Shown: positions 1 through 7,324 of the stretch, in pieces
Numbering within the stretch: the stretch's first letter is position 1
How the letters are laid out: each line of letters begins with the position of its first letter
Translations under genes and position numbers: made by a program
From: Syntrophomonas sp.
Lineage (GTDB): Bacteria; Bacillota; Syntrophomonadia; Syntrophomonadales; Syntrophomonadaceae
Direction: 5' to 3'
Assembly: GCA_003558625.1 (NCBI GenBank)
Contig: PWPP01000080.1
Coordinates: forward strand, 1 to 19,213
DNA: 19,213 nucleotides
Notes under the pieces: generated by a model
Databases searched by the model: none
Told to the model about the DNA's origin: nothing
Seen by the model: only the letters and a program-made list of their open reading frames with translations

Positions 1-27
1 CTGAGCCAGGATCAAACTCTCCAAATA
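1..27 (-). rRNA. rrs: 16S rRNA gene, 5' end only
   Basis: The first 20 bases are the exact reverse complement of the universal 27F site at the start of bacterial 16S rRNA (AGAGTTTGATCCTGGCTCAG). The mature 5' end is placed about 7 bases further upstream, by analogy with E. coli numbering, so it is approximate. The rest of the gene lies outside the window to the left. Two promoters upstream (137-165 and 233-262) read into it. Confidence 0.95.
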
Positions 28-136
28 AATTGTTTGTCTGGCTCTTTGTACTCTTGGTTTTTCCTTTGAGCTTCGCACTTTTGGTCTTTGCTGTTCAGTT
101 TTATCAAGATCTTCGCGCATTTAGCGCACAAAAAGT
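28..136 (-). other. rRNA operon leader
   Basis: This is the transcribed leader between the proximal rRNA promoter and the start of 16S. No coding frame is convincing. It contains runs such as GTGCGCTAAATGCGCG that could fold, and probably holds the 5' half of the 16S processing stem, but the partner half is outside the window so this cannot be verified. Confidence 0.5.
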
Positions 137-165
137 ATAATATCATGCACCGGGCTTCGTGTCAA
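137..165 (-). promoter_or_regulatory. rRNA promoter P2 (sigma-A type)
   Basis: On the minus strand a perfect -35 TTGACA (165-160) is followed after 17 bases by -10 TATTAT (142-137). The position, about 100 bases upstream of the 16S 5' end, is typical of Bacillota rRNA operons. Confidence 0.85.
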
Positions 166-232
166 GATGTTTTTCCCTTTTATCGTGGGGGAATTTCTTG
201 CTCTACACTCCGCTGTTTTGAGGTGCCTTATT

Positions 233-262
233 ATTATATACCATATCCCCCGCCCTTGACAA
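233..262 (-). promoter_or_regulatory. rRNA promoter P1 (sigma-A type)
   Basis: On the minus strand -35 TTGTCA (262-257), an 18-base spacer and a perfect -10 TATAAT (238-233). With P2 about 95 bases downstream it forms a tandem promoter pair for the rRNA operon, as is common in Bacillota. Confidence 0.75.
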
Positions 263-341
263 TCTTATCCTGCCTGGTAAAAACAGGACCGAAGCGCAAA
301 AGCATGTGTTGCCCTCTGCTGCCCCCGATCTTTGAGCGGGA

Positions 342-608
342 CTACCGGTTCTTCTTCTTTTTCTTTTTTTCAATGACGATGGCACAATCCGGGCAGACCA
401 TCTGGCAAATGCTGCAGGCGATGCAGCTTTCCTCATCTTTGGGCATCACGGTAGGAGTTCCGTAAACCCCCAGGGTTTCGGACCATACCAACACCGAACT
501 GGGGCATTTTTCCCGGCATAACCCACATCCTTTGCAAAAATATGGAATAATGTGAAAATAGGCTTTTTCCTGATCGTAGGTCAGGTGCTTTATCTTGGTT
601 TCATGCAT
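342..608 (-). CDS. korD: 2-oxoacid:ferredoxin oxidoreductase delta subunit (2x[4Fe-4S] ferredoxin)
   Basis: This 88-residue ferredoxin-like subunit should carry electrons from the thiamine-diphosphate site of the KorABCD complex to external ferredoxin in the cytoplasm. Two cluster motifs are visible, CKGCGLCREKCP and CIACSICQMVCP, each supplying four cysteines to a [4Fe-4S] cluster. The start chosen is the ATG at 608, preceded by AAGGGGTGG; an ATG 16 codons earlier lies deep inside korC and adds a non-family sequence. The gene overlaps the end of korC by 8 bases, so the two are probably translationally coupled. It is the last gene of the kor operon and precedes the rRNA promoters. An odd trait is the C-terminus, six lysines then NR, encoded by a purine-rich A-tract; it may be a disordered tail or a site of slippage. 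The subunit type is clear, the 2-oxoacid substrate is not. Confidence 0.85.
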   Translation of the reverse strand: MHETKIKHLTYDQEKAYFHIIPYFCKGCGLCREKCPSSVLVWSETLGVYGTPTVMPKDEESCIACSICQMVCPDCAIVIEKKKKKKNR

Positions 609-1188
609 TGTGTTCCACCCCTTCCCAAAGAGATTCTTCTGCCATTTTTTTGCCAATTTCCAGGGCTTGCATGTTTAACTCCCTGAGGCGGGGATCGTTT
701 TCAAATTTGCTTGCCAGCTTGTGTTCCAGGGCTTCCCGGGCACTTTCAAAGGTCACCACGTTGGTCAACCCGATCACGGCACCCATAATGATAATATTAA
801 AAACCTTGGTATGAAGCTTGGTGTTGGCAATCTCTATCGCGGGCAAGCCCAAAACCTGTTTTGATACCGGCGGCAGGTCTTCCGGGCTGGGGTCAAACCC
901 GGAATCATGCACAAAGAGGGTGTTCTCATCAGAGTACATGGCGGTTCTGGCTACTGCTCGCTCACTCAGGGCGATTATTACATCTGCCTTATAAAACTTT
1001 GGGGCTCCGATTTTCTGGTCACTGACCTGGAGAAAGGCAATAGAAACGCCTCCCCGCTGTTCAATCCCGAAATTCGGTATATATATCGTCTGTTTGCCTT
1101 CATGATAGGCCGCTTCGGCTAATATCTCAGCAATGGCCTGTACCCCCTGGCCTCCCTCTCCGGCTAGGGCAATTCGAACCAAGGACAT
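601..1188 (-). CDS. korC: 2-oxoacid:ferredoxin oxidoreductase gamma subunit
   Basis: The 195-residue protein matches the gamma (CoA-binding/pyruvate-ferredoxin-oxidoreductase gamma domain) subunit of 2-oxoacid oxidoreductases. It opens with the family hallmark GEGGQGVQ at residues 10-17, continues with NFGIEQRGG, and has about the usual length for a stand-alone gamma chain. With KorA, KorB and KorD it forms the complex that oxidatively decarboxylates a 2-oxoacid to acyl-CoA, or runs in reverse. The ATG overlaps the korB stop by one base (TAATG), and the stop overlaps korD by 8 bases, so all three are likely coupled. 2-Oxoglutarate is favoured as substrate by general resemblance to Kor, but a branched-chain (Vor-type) substrate cannot be excluded. 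Confidence 0.88.
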   Translation of the reverse strand: MSLVRIALAGEGGQGVQAIAEILAEAAYHEGKQTIYIPNFGIEQRGGVSIAFLQVSDQKIGAPKFYKADVIIALSERAVARTAMYSDENTLFVHDSGFDPSPEDLPPVSKQVLGLPAIEIANTKLHTKVFNIIIMGAVIGLTNVVTFESAREALEHKLASKFENDPRLRELNMQALEIGKKMAEESLWEGVEHNA

Positions 1189-1937
1189 TATTTTACCCCC
1201 TTTCCAAAGGGGGTTTTAAGTTCCCCCAGCCTGAAGGTGCTTTCCATCTCTTCCTCCAGGAAGTTCCAGGTCTGCTGGGCGTTGGTTTTCCAGTTGGTAG
1301 GACAGGTTGACAATACTTCCAGGAATGAAAACCCCTTGTTTTCCATTTGATTCCTGAGGGCATTTTTGGTATAGCGCTTTAACTGTTTGTACTTCGAAAC
1401 CGTAGCCCGGGCCACATAGGCACTGTCGGAAGTGATGGCCGCGATAAATTCCGGTCCTTTAGTCGGATAACCGGTGGTTTCAGGATCCCGTCCAAAGGGG
1501 CTGGTTTCTGTTTTCTGCCCCGGAAGGGTAGTGGGGGCCATTTGCCCCCCGGTCATACCATAATTGGTATTGTTGACCAGTACCAGGGTGATATTTTCAT
1601 CCCGGACCGCTGCATTTAACAGGTGCTGGGAACCTATGGAGTAACCGCCTCCATCTCCCATATACCCGACACAGATTAATTCCGGCCGGGATCTTTTGAT
1701 GCCCACCATAACCGGAGTCGTCCTCCCGTGATGGGTTTGCACACTGTCACAGCCGAAAAAGTCCCAGGCCAGAAGTGAACAGCCTATATCAAAACCAAAT
1801 ATGGTTTTGTCCTGAATGTTTAATTCATCAACAGCTTCTCCCAGGGCCTTTAGCACGATGCCGTGACCACAGCCCGGACAAAATTTATGGGGCTTGGTCG
1901 GGAGATACCATGATTTTGGCATGGCAGGTAATAACAT
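1188..1937 (-). CDS. korB: 2-oxoacid:ferredoxin oxidoreductase beta subunit (ThDP-binding)
   Basis: The 249-residue beta chain holds the thiamine diphosphate cofactor. Visible family landmarks are HKFCPGCGHG near residues 17-26, the ThDP/Mg motif beginning GDGGGYSIG, and the following NNTNYGMTGGQ. These place it in the KorB/VorB group. The ATG at 1937 is preceded by GAGGAGG at ideal distance. It follows korA by 14 bases and its stop overlaps korC by one base. The reaction is 2-oxoacid + CoA + 2 oxidised ferredoxin to acyl-CoA + CO2 + 2 reduced ferredoxin, which fits a strict anaerobe. In some anaerobes this complex carboxylates succinyl-CoA in an incomplete reductive TCA route; the window does not show the direction. 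Confidence 0.9.
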   Translation of the reverse strand: MLLPAMPKSWYLPTKPHKFCPGCGHGIVLKALGEAVDELNIQDKTIFGFDIGCSLLAWDFFGCDSVQTHHGRTTPVMVGIKRSRPELICVGYMGDGGGYSIGSQHLLNAAVRDENITLVLVNNTNYGMTGGQMAPTTLPGQKTETSPFGRDPETTGYPTKGPEFIAAITSDSAYVARATVSKYKQLKRYTKNALRNQMENKGFSFLEVLSTCPTNWKTNAQQTWNFLEEEMESTFRLGELKTPFGKGVK

Positions 1938-1951
1938 TTTTTAACCTCCTC

Positions 1952-3040
1952 TTAGAAGATGCTTCTTACTTTCTCTACAATATCATGATCGATGATGCCC
2001 ATCCCCGGTTTAAATAAGGTCTCCAGGGGGATGTTTTCTCCATATATTTCATTTTTCACCAGCTTTGCAAACTGACCCATAGCGGATTCTGCCACCAGGA
2101 TTTTTTGCGGTTTAACCTGGCTCAGCATATCCCTTAACTGCTGTCCCGGAAAGGGCCTAAGGGTAATAGGCCGGAAAAAACCGGCTTTAATTCCCATGTC
2201 ACGGAGGATGAGTACCGCGTCTTCGGCTGCCCGGGAAACCACCCCATGGGCAAGAATAATGATATCCGCATCTTCACAAAAAAATTCACGGTATTCGATA
2301 ACGTCCCGGCTCATCGCTTCGTAATCCTGTTCAAACTGCATGACCACATCATAGAGTTCTTCTTCCATACTGTAGATGTTGCAAAAATGAGCCGGCTCCC
2401 GGTCAACCCCGATTTTGCCGCCTAACCCGATCAAGGGATAGGGCGTAATCATTTCTATGCCCTTGTCTTCGGGATCATACATTTCCAGGGGCTCCCGCAT
2501 TTTGGCCTGGTAGCCGTCCCCCAGGACAAATACCGGGAAACGGTATTTCCAGGCAGTATTAAACGCTTTAATGGTGTAATCATATATTTCCTGATGGGTA
2601 GAGGTGGAATAGACAATACGGTGTCCTTCCCCGTTGCCACCATAAGCCGTAAGAGTTACCTCCTGCTGGGAATAAATGACGGTGCCGGACGAAGGCCCCC
2701 CGCGCTGCTGTATAATGGCTACCAGGGGCAGTCTCATGGCTTCGGCCATCCCGAATGGTTCCTGCATCAGGACATTGCCGGGGCCGGCTGTGGCCGTAAA
2801 GGATTTTTTTCCGCTTTGCACCGCTCCACACACGGTGAATCCCGCAGATATCTCGTCCTCAGTCTGCAGAAAGCTGCGGCTGTATTGGGGGGAAATCCTG
2901 GTCCAATAGTGCATCACTTCATTTTGGGGAGTGATGGGGTAGCCAAACATACTATCGGCCCCTGCGGCTAAGGCAGCCCAAGCTACAGCTTCATTTCCTG
3001 TTATAAAAGCTTTTTTTGTTTCTCCAATAATTTTTTCCAT
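1952..3040 (-). CDS. korA: 2-oxoacid:ferredoxin oxidoreductase alpha subunit
   Basis: At 362 residues this is the usual size for a stand-alone KorA/VorA. It carries the conserved GYPITPQNE around residues 33-41, an acidic EDE stretch, and ATAGPG followed by LMQE, all typical of the pyrimidine-binding domain of the 2-oxoacid:acceptor oxidoreductase alpha chain. A C-terminal transketolase-like domain follows (ILAHGVVSR, FFRPITLRPFP). The ATG at 3040 has an AGGAGGTGC ribosome binding site upstream. It is the first of four oxidoreductase subunits and follows the P-loop gene at 3078-3782 by 37 bases, probably in one transcript. Subunit identity is secure; 2-oxoglutarate as substrate is inferred. 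Confidence 0.9.
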   Translation of the reverse strand: MEKIIGETKKAFITGNEAVAWAALAAGADSMFGYPITPQNEVMHYWTRISPQYSRSFLQTEDEISAGFTVCGAVQSGKKSFTATAGPGNVLMQEPFGMAEAMRLPLVAIIQQRGGPSSGTVIYSQQEVTLTAYGGNGEGHRIVYSTSTHQEIYDYTIKAFNTAWKYRFPVFVLGDGYQAKMREPLEMYDPEDKGIEMITPYPLIGLGGKIGVDREPAHFCNIYSMEEELYDVVMQFEQDYEAMSRDVIEYREFFCEDADIIILAHGVVSRAAEDAVLILRDMGIKAGFFRPITLRPFPGQQLRDMLSQVKPQKILVAESAMGQFAKLVKNEIYGENIPLETLFKPGMGIIDHDIVEKVRSIF

Positions 3041-3077
3041 ACTTTTCTAGCACCTCCTGATCCTCAAACAATAAGGA

Positions 3078-3782
3078 TTACCACATGGCTCCGGGCATAT
3101 ATCGTTTTATATATTTTACCGGTATATCAAAACCCTCAGCCGGGAAAACATCTTTAAATTCTTCGATTACCGCCATATATTCCACCGGCAGGCCTAATTC
3201 TTCTGTTGCAGCCATGATTTCACGGTTTCCGGCTATAATGATATCTATGGAAGTATCATTTCCCAGATGCGTGTTGGCGGCAACCGCATCCACACGTCCC
3301 AGTTCCGTTATGTGCATTTTTATTCTATCCCTGCTGCTGGTCATAGGCCTGGAATAATTAATGACCGCAATCACTTTCAGTTCCGGGGTTTCATCGACCC
3401 CTTCAACCAAGTTTAAGGTGCGGGCTCCATAAACACCATAACCGATATCTAATATAATATCACCTTCATTGCGCAAAGCCCACTTGGCCTTTGGATTTAG
3501 CATGGCTCCGGTTTCACCCAGCCCAAACGCGTCTTCGGTACCAAAGCCTATGATCTTCAGACCCCGGCTTTCCAGGTATTTCTTTAGCGGTCTCAACGTA
3601 TAAAAAGGCTCTACCGTATCAAGATCGACCAGAGTCACTAACCGTCCTTGATCTTTCAGGTCCAGAGCCCGGTTAATAGCCAACTCGCTTTTTCCGCTGG
3701 CATATTCGCCAATATAGGCTTCTACAATTCTCTCTTCCCGATCCGCAACTATACAAACACCTCCCGGGTATACATAATACAT
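3078..3782 (-). CDS. P-loop NTPase-like protein of unknown function, first gene of the kor operon
   Basis: Up to 234 residues. A Walker A motif GEYASGKS lies at residues 25-32, LVDLDTVEPF follows a strand later, and DIILDIGYG may be a Walker B/switch strand, so a SIMIBI or nucleotide-kinase-like NTPase is likely. No transmembrane segment is seen. It shares a promoter with korABCD, suggesting a role in assembling or regulating the oxidoreductase, or in a linked pathway, but no function is assigned. The start is uncertain: the only canonical in-frame start is the ATG at 3782, about 20 bases from the predicted transcription start and with a weak SD, while a strong GGAGGTG lies inside the frame at about codons 7-9. 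No ATG, GTG or TTG in frame suits that internal SD; an ATA codon at residue 11 does. Confidence 0.75.
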   Translation of the reverse strand: MYYVYPGGVCIVADREERIVEAYIGEYASGKSELAINRALDLKDQGRLVTLVDLDTVEPFYTLRPLKKYLESRGLKIIGFGTEDAFGLGETGAMLNPKAKWALRNEGDIILDIGYGVYGARTLNLVEGVDETPELKVIAVINYSRPMTSSRDRIKMHITELGRVDAVAANTHLGNDTSIDIIIAGNREIMAATEELGLPVEYMAVIEEFKDVFPAEGFDIPVKYIKRYMPGAMW

Positions 3783-4160
3783 GCTTGGACCTGCACAGGA
3801 ATTTTTTTAAGTATAAAGGAGTTAGTAATTGTGAGTCAATAATTATCTTTTGTCGGTCATATAATACTCACATTGCGATTAATGTATCTTATTAATCCGG
3901 GGCAGGAATCTACCTTATGGACCCCGGATTCTTATTGCCTGCATCTCCTAGCTGCCGGGATCAAAAAAATCAATCCTCCCGGGGTGTGGCGGCTGTTTTT
4001 ATGGCCCGGCCGTTGTGCCGGTGGGGGCATCATCCATAACGAATGAAAAAACCGGCCCCTCCTCTAACTGGCGATTATGAAAGCGATGTTGCCGGCGCTA
4101 TATCGTTGCCAAAATGATACCCTGCTTTGCTCACTAAACTATTATATAATAAAACACCGG
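3783..4160. other. Intergenic region between thi and kor operons
   Basis: 378 bases without a convincing gene. Besides the kor promoter it holds several inverted repeats: AATCCGGGG/CCCCGGATT (3894-3902 and 3922-3930, 9 bp, 19-base loop), CCGGGA/TCCCGG around 3956-3981, and CCGGC/GCCGG near 4008-4022. None is followed by a clean U-tract on the minus strand, so termination of the thi operon here is plausible but not shown. Confidence 0.5.
3810..3839 (-). promoter_or_regulatory. Promoter of the P-loop gene-korABCD operon
   Basis: On the minus strand -35 TTGACT (3839-3834), an 18-base spacer and -10 TATACT (3815-3810). The predicted start near 3803 leaves a leader of about 20 bases before the ATG at 3782. 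It is the only strong sigma-A-type match in the 378-base gap. Confidence 0.65.
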
Positions 4161-4799
4161 TTAAATCATTTTTTCCAGCACAGAAATAATATCCCTGAAA
4201 TTCTTGTACGTATAATAGGGAATCCCCTTCTCATCACACAGGGCTGCCAGTTTGTTCTTGGCAAACAGGAGGTCACATTTGGGAGCCGGGCATAAATCAG
4301 AATAGCCGTCTCCGATGTATACCGTTTTATACCCCGGCCCCGCCAGCTGCTCCATCAGGCCGCTCTTACATACGCCGCATTTCTGGCACTCCTCATTCAG
4401 GTAGGGGGTGCGTATGTGCCATCCCCGGTTATAGTACAATTGATTGGCATAAAACCTGAGCTCCAGTTTCTGTTGCCGGAAAGCCGTCTCGATATAATTG
4501 GCATACCCGTCACTTAAGACATACAGCAAACTATCCTGCCCCTGGGCCCAAGCAACAAAGTGCAAAAAGGTCGGATCTATGCTGACCTGGTGGCAGAATT
4601 CCTCCATCTGCGCCGGGCCGATGGTTAAAAGTTTTAGCGTCTCCCGGGCACAGACAACGGTAGATAGTTCTCCGCTTTCCCATAAATCATTAAGCTGCTC
4701 CCAACCCTTTCGGGCATGGTTTTTAATCAGGCGGTAACATACGTCCTCCAAGGTGATGGTGCCGTCAAAATCAATAAAAAACACGGTTTTTTCTTTCAT
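4161..4799 (-). CDS. HAD-family phosphatase, MtnX-like, coupled to thiE
   Basis: The 212-residue protein is a haloacid-dehalogenase-superfamily phosphatase. Motif I is DFDGT at residues 10-14 (D10 nucleophile, D12 acid/base), motif II is the Ser in YVLSDGY, and motif IV is GDGYSD, which would bind Mg2+. It also has the CQKCGVCKSGL cysteine cluster near residues 137-147, resembling the one in MtnX (a methionine-salvage phosphatase). Its ATG overlaps the thiE stop by 4 bases (ATGA), making it the last gene of the TPP-riboswitch operon. Context therefore argues against methionine salvage and for a thiamine role. A reasonable inference is dephosphorylation of thiamine monophosphate or of a hydroxymethylpyrimidine phosphate, but the substrate is not visible in sequence. 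Confidence 0.82.
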   Translation of the reverse strand: MKEKTVFFIDFDGTITLEDVCYRLIKNHARKGWEQLNDLWESGELSTVVCARETLKLLTIGPAQMEEFCHQVSIDPTFLHFVAWAQGQDSLLYVLSDGYANYIETAFRQQKLELRFYANQLYYNRGWHIRTPYLNEECQKCGVCKSGLMEQLAGPGYKTVYIGDGYSDLCPAPKCDLLFAKNKLAALCDEKGIPYYTYKNFRDIISVLEKMI

Positions 4800-5413
4800 G
4801 GGCCGCTCATCCTTTGCGCTGCTTTCTCAATATCCTTTTCCCCCAATATGGCAGATATCACTGCGACTCCCTGGACTCCCACTGCTTTTACCGCATTTAG
4901 ATTTTCGCGGCTAATTCCCCCAATGGCGATAAGAGGCTGATTAACCGCCTGTCTGATCCGGGCCAACCCCTCCAAACCAATGGGGGCTTCGATATCCTCT
5001 TTGCTGTCGGTATAAAACACCGGCCCCACCCCTAAATAATCGGCTCCCATTTTATCCCCCTCCCGGGCCTGTTCCAGGGTGGTAACAGACAAGCCCACCA
5101 ATTTTTGCTTTCCCACCAGGTCACGTACCACCGGCAGGGGAAGATCCTTTTGCCCCACATGGACTCCGGCCGCATCAACGGCCAGGGCCACATCCACCCG
5201 GTCATTGATGATCAGGGGAATGTCCCATTGATCAAGCTCGGCCTTAACGGCCAGGGCCAGCCGGTAGAAGTCCCGGCCCGAAAGGTTCTTTTCCCGCAGT
5301 TGAACCAGTGTGACTCCCCCTTTTACTGCCGCCCTGATGGAAGTTATGAAATCCCGTCCTTTTAAGATACTTCGGTCCGTAACCAAATAAAGCCGGTAAT
5401 TTATGCCTGCCAT
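4796..5413 (-). CDS. thiE: Thiamine-phosphate synthase
   Basis: ThiE joins HMP-pyrophosphate and thiazole phosphate to give thiamine monophosphate. The 205-residue length is usual. A TIM-barrel with family landmarks is visible in order: YLVTD near the N-terminus, VQLREK (residues 37-42, pyrophosphate contacts), INDRVDVAL, GVHVGQKDL, YLGVGPVF and IAIGGI. The ATG at 5413 lies 13 bases inside the end of thiM, with GGAGGG upstream, and the stop overlaps the following HAD gene. It is the third gene of the thiD-thiM-thiE-HAD operon under riboswitch control. Confidence 0.95.
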   Translation of the reverse strand: MAGINYRLYLVTDRSILKGRDFITSIRAAVKGGVTLVQLREKNLSGRDFYRLALAVKAELDQWDIPLIINDRVDVALAVDAAGVHVGQKDLPLPVVRDLVGKQKLVGLSVTTLEQAREGDKMGADYLGVGPVFYTDSKEDIEAPIGLEGLARIRQAVNQPLIAIGGISRENLNAVKAVGVQGVAVISAILGEKDIEKAAQRMSGP

Positions 5414-6207
5414 TGTACCTTACCCTCCTTTATGATTCCGGGGTTATCCAGGTGAAAAAGCTCATCAAAGAGCAGGTAATTAAAGGTGCCCGGATGAAGC
5501 CCCGATTTTTGGGCTGCTCTTTCTCCGGCAATATTATAGGCACAAATCGCCGCCGCTGCAGCCAGCCAGGGGTCCCGGGGGTGAATACCGATACAGGCCG
5601 CTACCAGCGCTCCTACCATACAGCCTGCCCCGGTAATAGCAGCAAACATGTCGGTTCCGTTAAATACCCGGAAAAGACGCCGCCCATCGGAGATGGTATC
5701 CACTTCCCCGGTGGCTGCAATCACAGCTTTTTCCCGGATGGCCAGCTCCCGGCATATCTTCTCCATTTCTTCTCCCCGGTCCAGAGAATCCACCCCCCGG
5801 GCCCGGGCCTCTACCCCTAACAGGCTTTTAATCTCTGCTCCGTTACCTTTTATACAGGTGATCCGGCCCACCTGAGCCAACATTTGCAACACTTCTGCTT
5901 TGCGGGGAATCACCCCGCAGGCTACCGGATCAACAACGACCGGCTTATTATGGTTTTGTGCTCCTTTCATTCCTTCCAGCATTGCCCGTTCCTGTTCAAA
6001 GGTAAGCGTCCCCAGGTTAAAGTACACCGCCTGGGAAATGGCGGCAAAGGCTTCGGTTTCAAGGGGATTTTCCACCATAGCCGGTGATGCTCCACTGGCT
6101 AAAAGGCTATTTGCCACATCTTTCACCGTTACATAGTTGGTTATACAGTGGACCAATGGCGTCATGTTTCTCACTTCCGACCATATGGCAGCACATTCTT
6201 TCAGCAT
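5401..6207 (-). CDS. thiM: Hydroxyethylthiazole kinase
   Basis: ThiM phosphorylates salvaged hydroxyethylthiazole for ThiE. The 268-residue protein is full length for the family. It shows VHCITNYVT near residues 19-27, the VDPVACG strand, a KGNGAEI motif, and near the C-terminal third GAGCMVGAL, the ribokinase-like anion hole with catalytic Cys. The ATG shares one base with the thiD stop (TAATG) and has a GGGGAGG ribosome binding site, so it is coupled to thiD. Together with ThiD and ThiE it makes up a precursor salvage route; no de novo thiC or thiazole synthesis gene is in the window. Confidence 0.95.
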   Translation of the reverse strand: MLKECAAIWSEVRNMTPLVHCITNYVTVKDVANSLLASGASPAMVENPLETEAFAAISQAVYFNLGTLTFEQERAMLEGMKGAQNHNKPVVVDPVACGVIPRKAEVLQMLAQVGRITCIKGNGAEIKSLLGVEARARGVDSLDRGEEMEKICRELAIREKAVIAATGEVDTISDGRRLFRVFNGTDMFAAITGAGCMVGALVAACIGIHPRDPWLAAAAAICAYNIAGERAAQKSGLHPGTFNYLLFDELFHLDNPGIIKEGKVQWQA

Positions 6208-7031
6208 TAGGAAACCTCCCCTGTTTTTTTAGAACCTTCTTCAATAAAATGCTGCAATACCCCGTAACCCCGGCCAATAGGAAATCCCTGGGCCAGAGCC
6301 CGGGTGATATACTCCTTGCCCTCTTGCACCGCCCGGGGCATATCATAACCCCGGGCCAGAAATACTGCCAGGGCTGACGATAGGGTGCAGCCGGTCCCAT
6401 GATTATTGGCGGTTATTATTCTTTTGGCCCTGAAACGATAGCTTTGATCGCCACTCACCAGGACATCCACCGGCTCCCCGGGCAGGTGGCCTCCTTTTAC
6501 CAATACCCAGTCGGAGCCGTAAGCAGCCAGTTTCTTTGCCGCGTATATCATCTCCTCCTCTGAAGTGATTTCCTGTCCCAGCAAGATTCCGGCTTCCGGC
6601 AGATTGGGGGTAATCAGAGCCGCCAGGGGGAAAAGATCTCTCTTCAGCGCTTCCAGGGCTTCGCCGTGCAGGAGGGGATCCCCGCTTTTTGCCACCATCA
6701 CCGGATCGATAACAATCTTTAAATCACGGTATTTTCCGGTTTGCAGTCTGGAGGCCAGACAGGCTGCAATGGTGCGAATCAATCCGGCATGAGCCAGCAT
6801 GCCGATTTTTACAGCATCAACCCGGATGTCGCTGAATATCGCTTCCATCTGGGCCTTAACCATTTCCGGACTCACGGTCGAAATCGCACTGATCCCCCGG
6901 GTGTTTTGGGCGGTAACGGCCGTGATCACAGTTAATCCATACCCCCCCAATGCGGCGATGGTCTTTAAATCAGCCTGAATTCCGGCTCCGGCACAAGAAT
7001 CCGAGCCTGCAACGGTTAATATATGATGCAT
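6207..7031 (-). CDS. thiD: Hydroxymethylpyrimidine/phosphomethylpyrimidine kinase
   Basis: ThiD phosphorylates HMP twice to HMP-pyrophosphate. Starting at the ATG at 7031 the protein is 274 residues, the usual length. Near its N-terminus is VAGSDSCAGAGIQAD (family: SDSSGGAGIQAD; one Ser replaced by Cys), then TAVTAQNT, VIDPVMVAKSG, VLVKGGH, and the anion-hole NHGTGCTLSSA. The longer open frame to 7118 would run through the riboswitch terminator hairpin and lacks family similarity, so 7031 with AAGGAAC upstream is preferred. It is the first gene of the operon. Confidence 0.95.
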   Translation of the reverse strand: MHHILTVAGSDSCAGAGIQADLKTIAALGGYGLTVITAVTAQNTRGISAISTVSPEMVKAQMEAIFSDIRVDAVKIGMLAHAGLIRTIAACLASRLQTGKYRDLKIVIDPVMVAKSGDPLLHGEALEALKRDLFPLAALITPNLPEAGILLGQEITSEEEMIYAAKKLAAYGSDWVLVKGGHLPGEPVDVLVSGDQSYRFRAKRIITANNHGTGCTLSSALAVFLARGYDMPRAVQEGKEYITRALAQGFPIGRGYGVLQHFIEEGSKKTGEVS

Positions 7032-7059
7032 AAGTTGTTCCTTCCCTTCTGTTAAACTG

Positions 7060-7106
7060 CTGAAAATACAAACAGGTGAACCCGCATATAAGGCCGATTC
7101 ACCTGT
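7060..7106 (-). terminator. Riboswitch-linked intrinsic terminator upstream of thiD
   Basis: On the minus strand ACAGGTGAA (7106-7098) pairs perfectly with TTCACCTGT (7080-7072), a 9-bp stem, followed by TTGTATTTT. It sits between the TPP aptamer and the thiD ATG, so it is the expected expression platform: TPP binding would favour the terminator. The antiterminator pairing was not traced. Confidence 0.8.
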
Positions 7107-7121
7107 GTTCATAATCAAGTA

Positions 7122-7212
7122 AAACGCTTCCCTACGCCGGTATTACCCAGATCAGGTACAAAGGGTCAGAGGACATCCTCTCTCTCAGCTCTTTTTAAAG
7201 CTCCCCTAGCGT
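7122..7212 (-). promoter_or_regulatory. TPP riboswitch (THI element)
   Basis: On the minus strand the conserved blocks appear in order: CTAGGGGAGC, AGAGCTGAGAG, TGACCC, ACCTGATCTGGGTAATACC and GGCGTAGGGAAGC. These are the pyrimidine-sensing and pyrophosphate-sensing helices of the thiamine pyrophosphate aptamer. It lies between a good promoter (7242-7270) and a terminator hairpin (7060-7106) in front of thiDME, so it should switch the operon off when TPP is high. Confidence 0.97.
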
Positions 7213-7241
7213 GCATTATTCAGTTATGGTCTCTGATAAAT

Positions 7242-7270
7242 ATTGTACAATATCTTGCTCCTGCGGGCAA
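7242..7270 (-). promoter_or_regulatory. Promoter of the thi operon
   Basis: On the minus strand -35 TTGCCC (7270-7265), a 17-base spacer, -10 TACAAT (7247-7242). The predicted start near 7235 is about 23 bases before the riboswitch aptamer. Confidence 0.7.
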
Positions 7271-7271
7271 G

Positions 7272-7324
7272 AGAAGAGCCTGCCCCGACGCCTCCCCGTC
7301 AAAGCCTTTTGGTCCGGGGCAGGG
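7272..7324 (-). terminator. Candidate terminator after recR
   Basis: Directly after the recR stop, CCTGCCCCG (7323-7315) pairs with CGGGGCAGG (7287-7279), a 9-bp GC-rich stem with a 27-base loop. The following CTCTTCTCTT is only moderately T-rich. Placed just before the thi promoter, it could separate the dnaX-ybaB-recR transcript from the thi operon. Confidence 0.5.

Noticed and set aside
88..465. Plus-strand frame of 125 codons across the rRNA leader and korD
   Set aside because: It runs antisense to rRNA promoters and korD, is low-complexity (poly-Phe from the A-rich korD end) and has no ribosome binding site.
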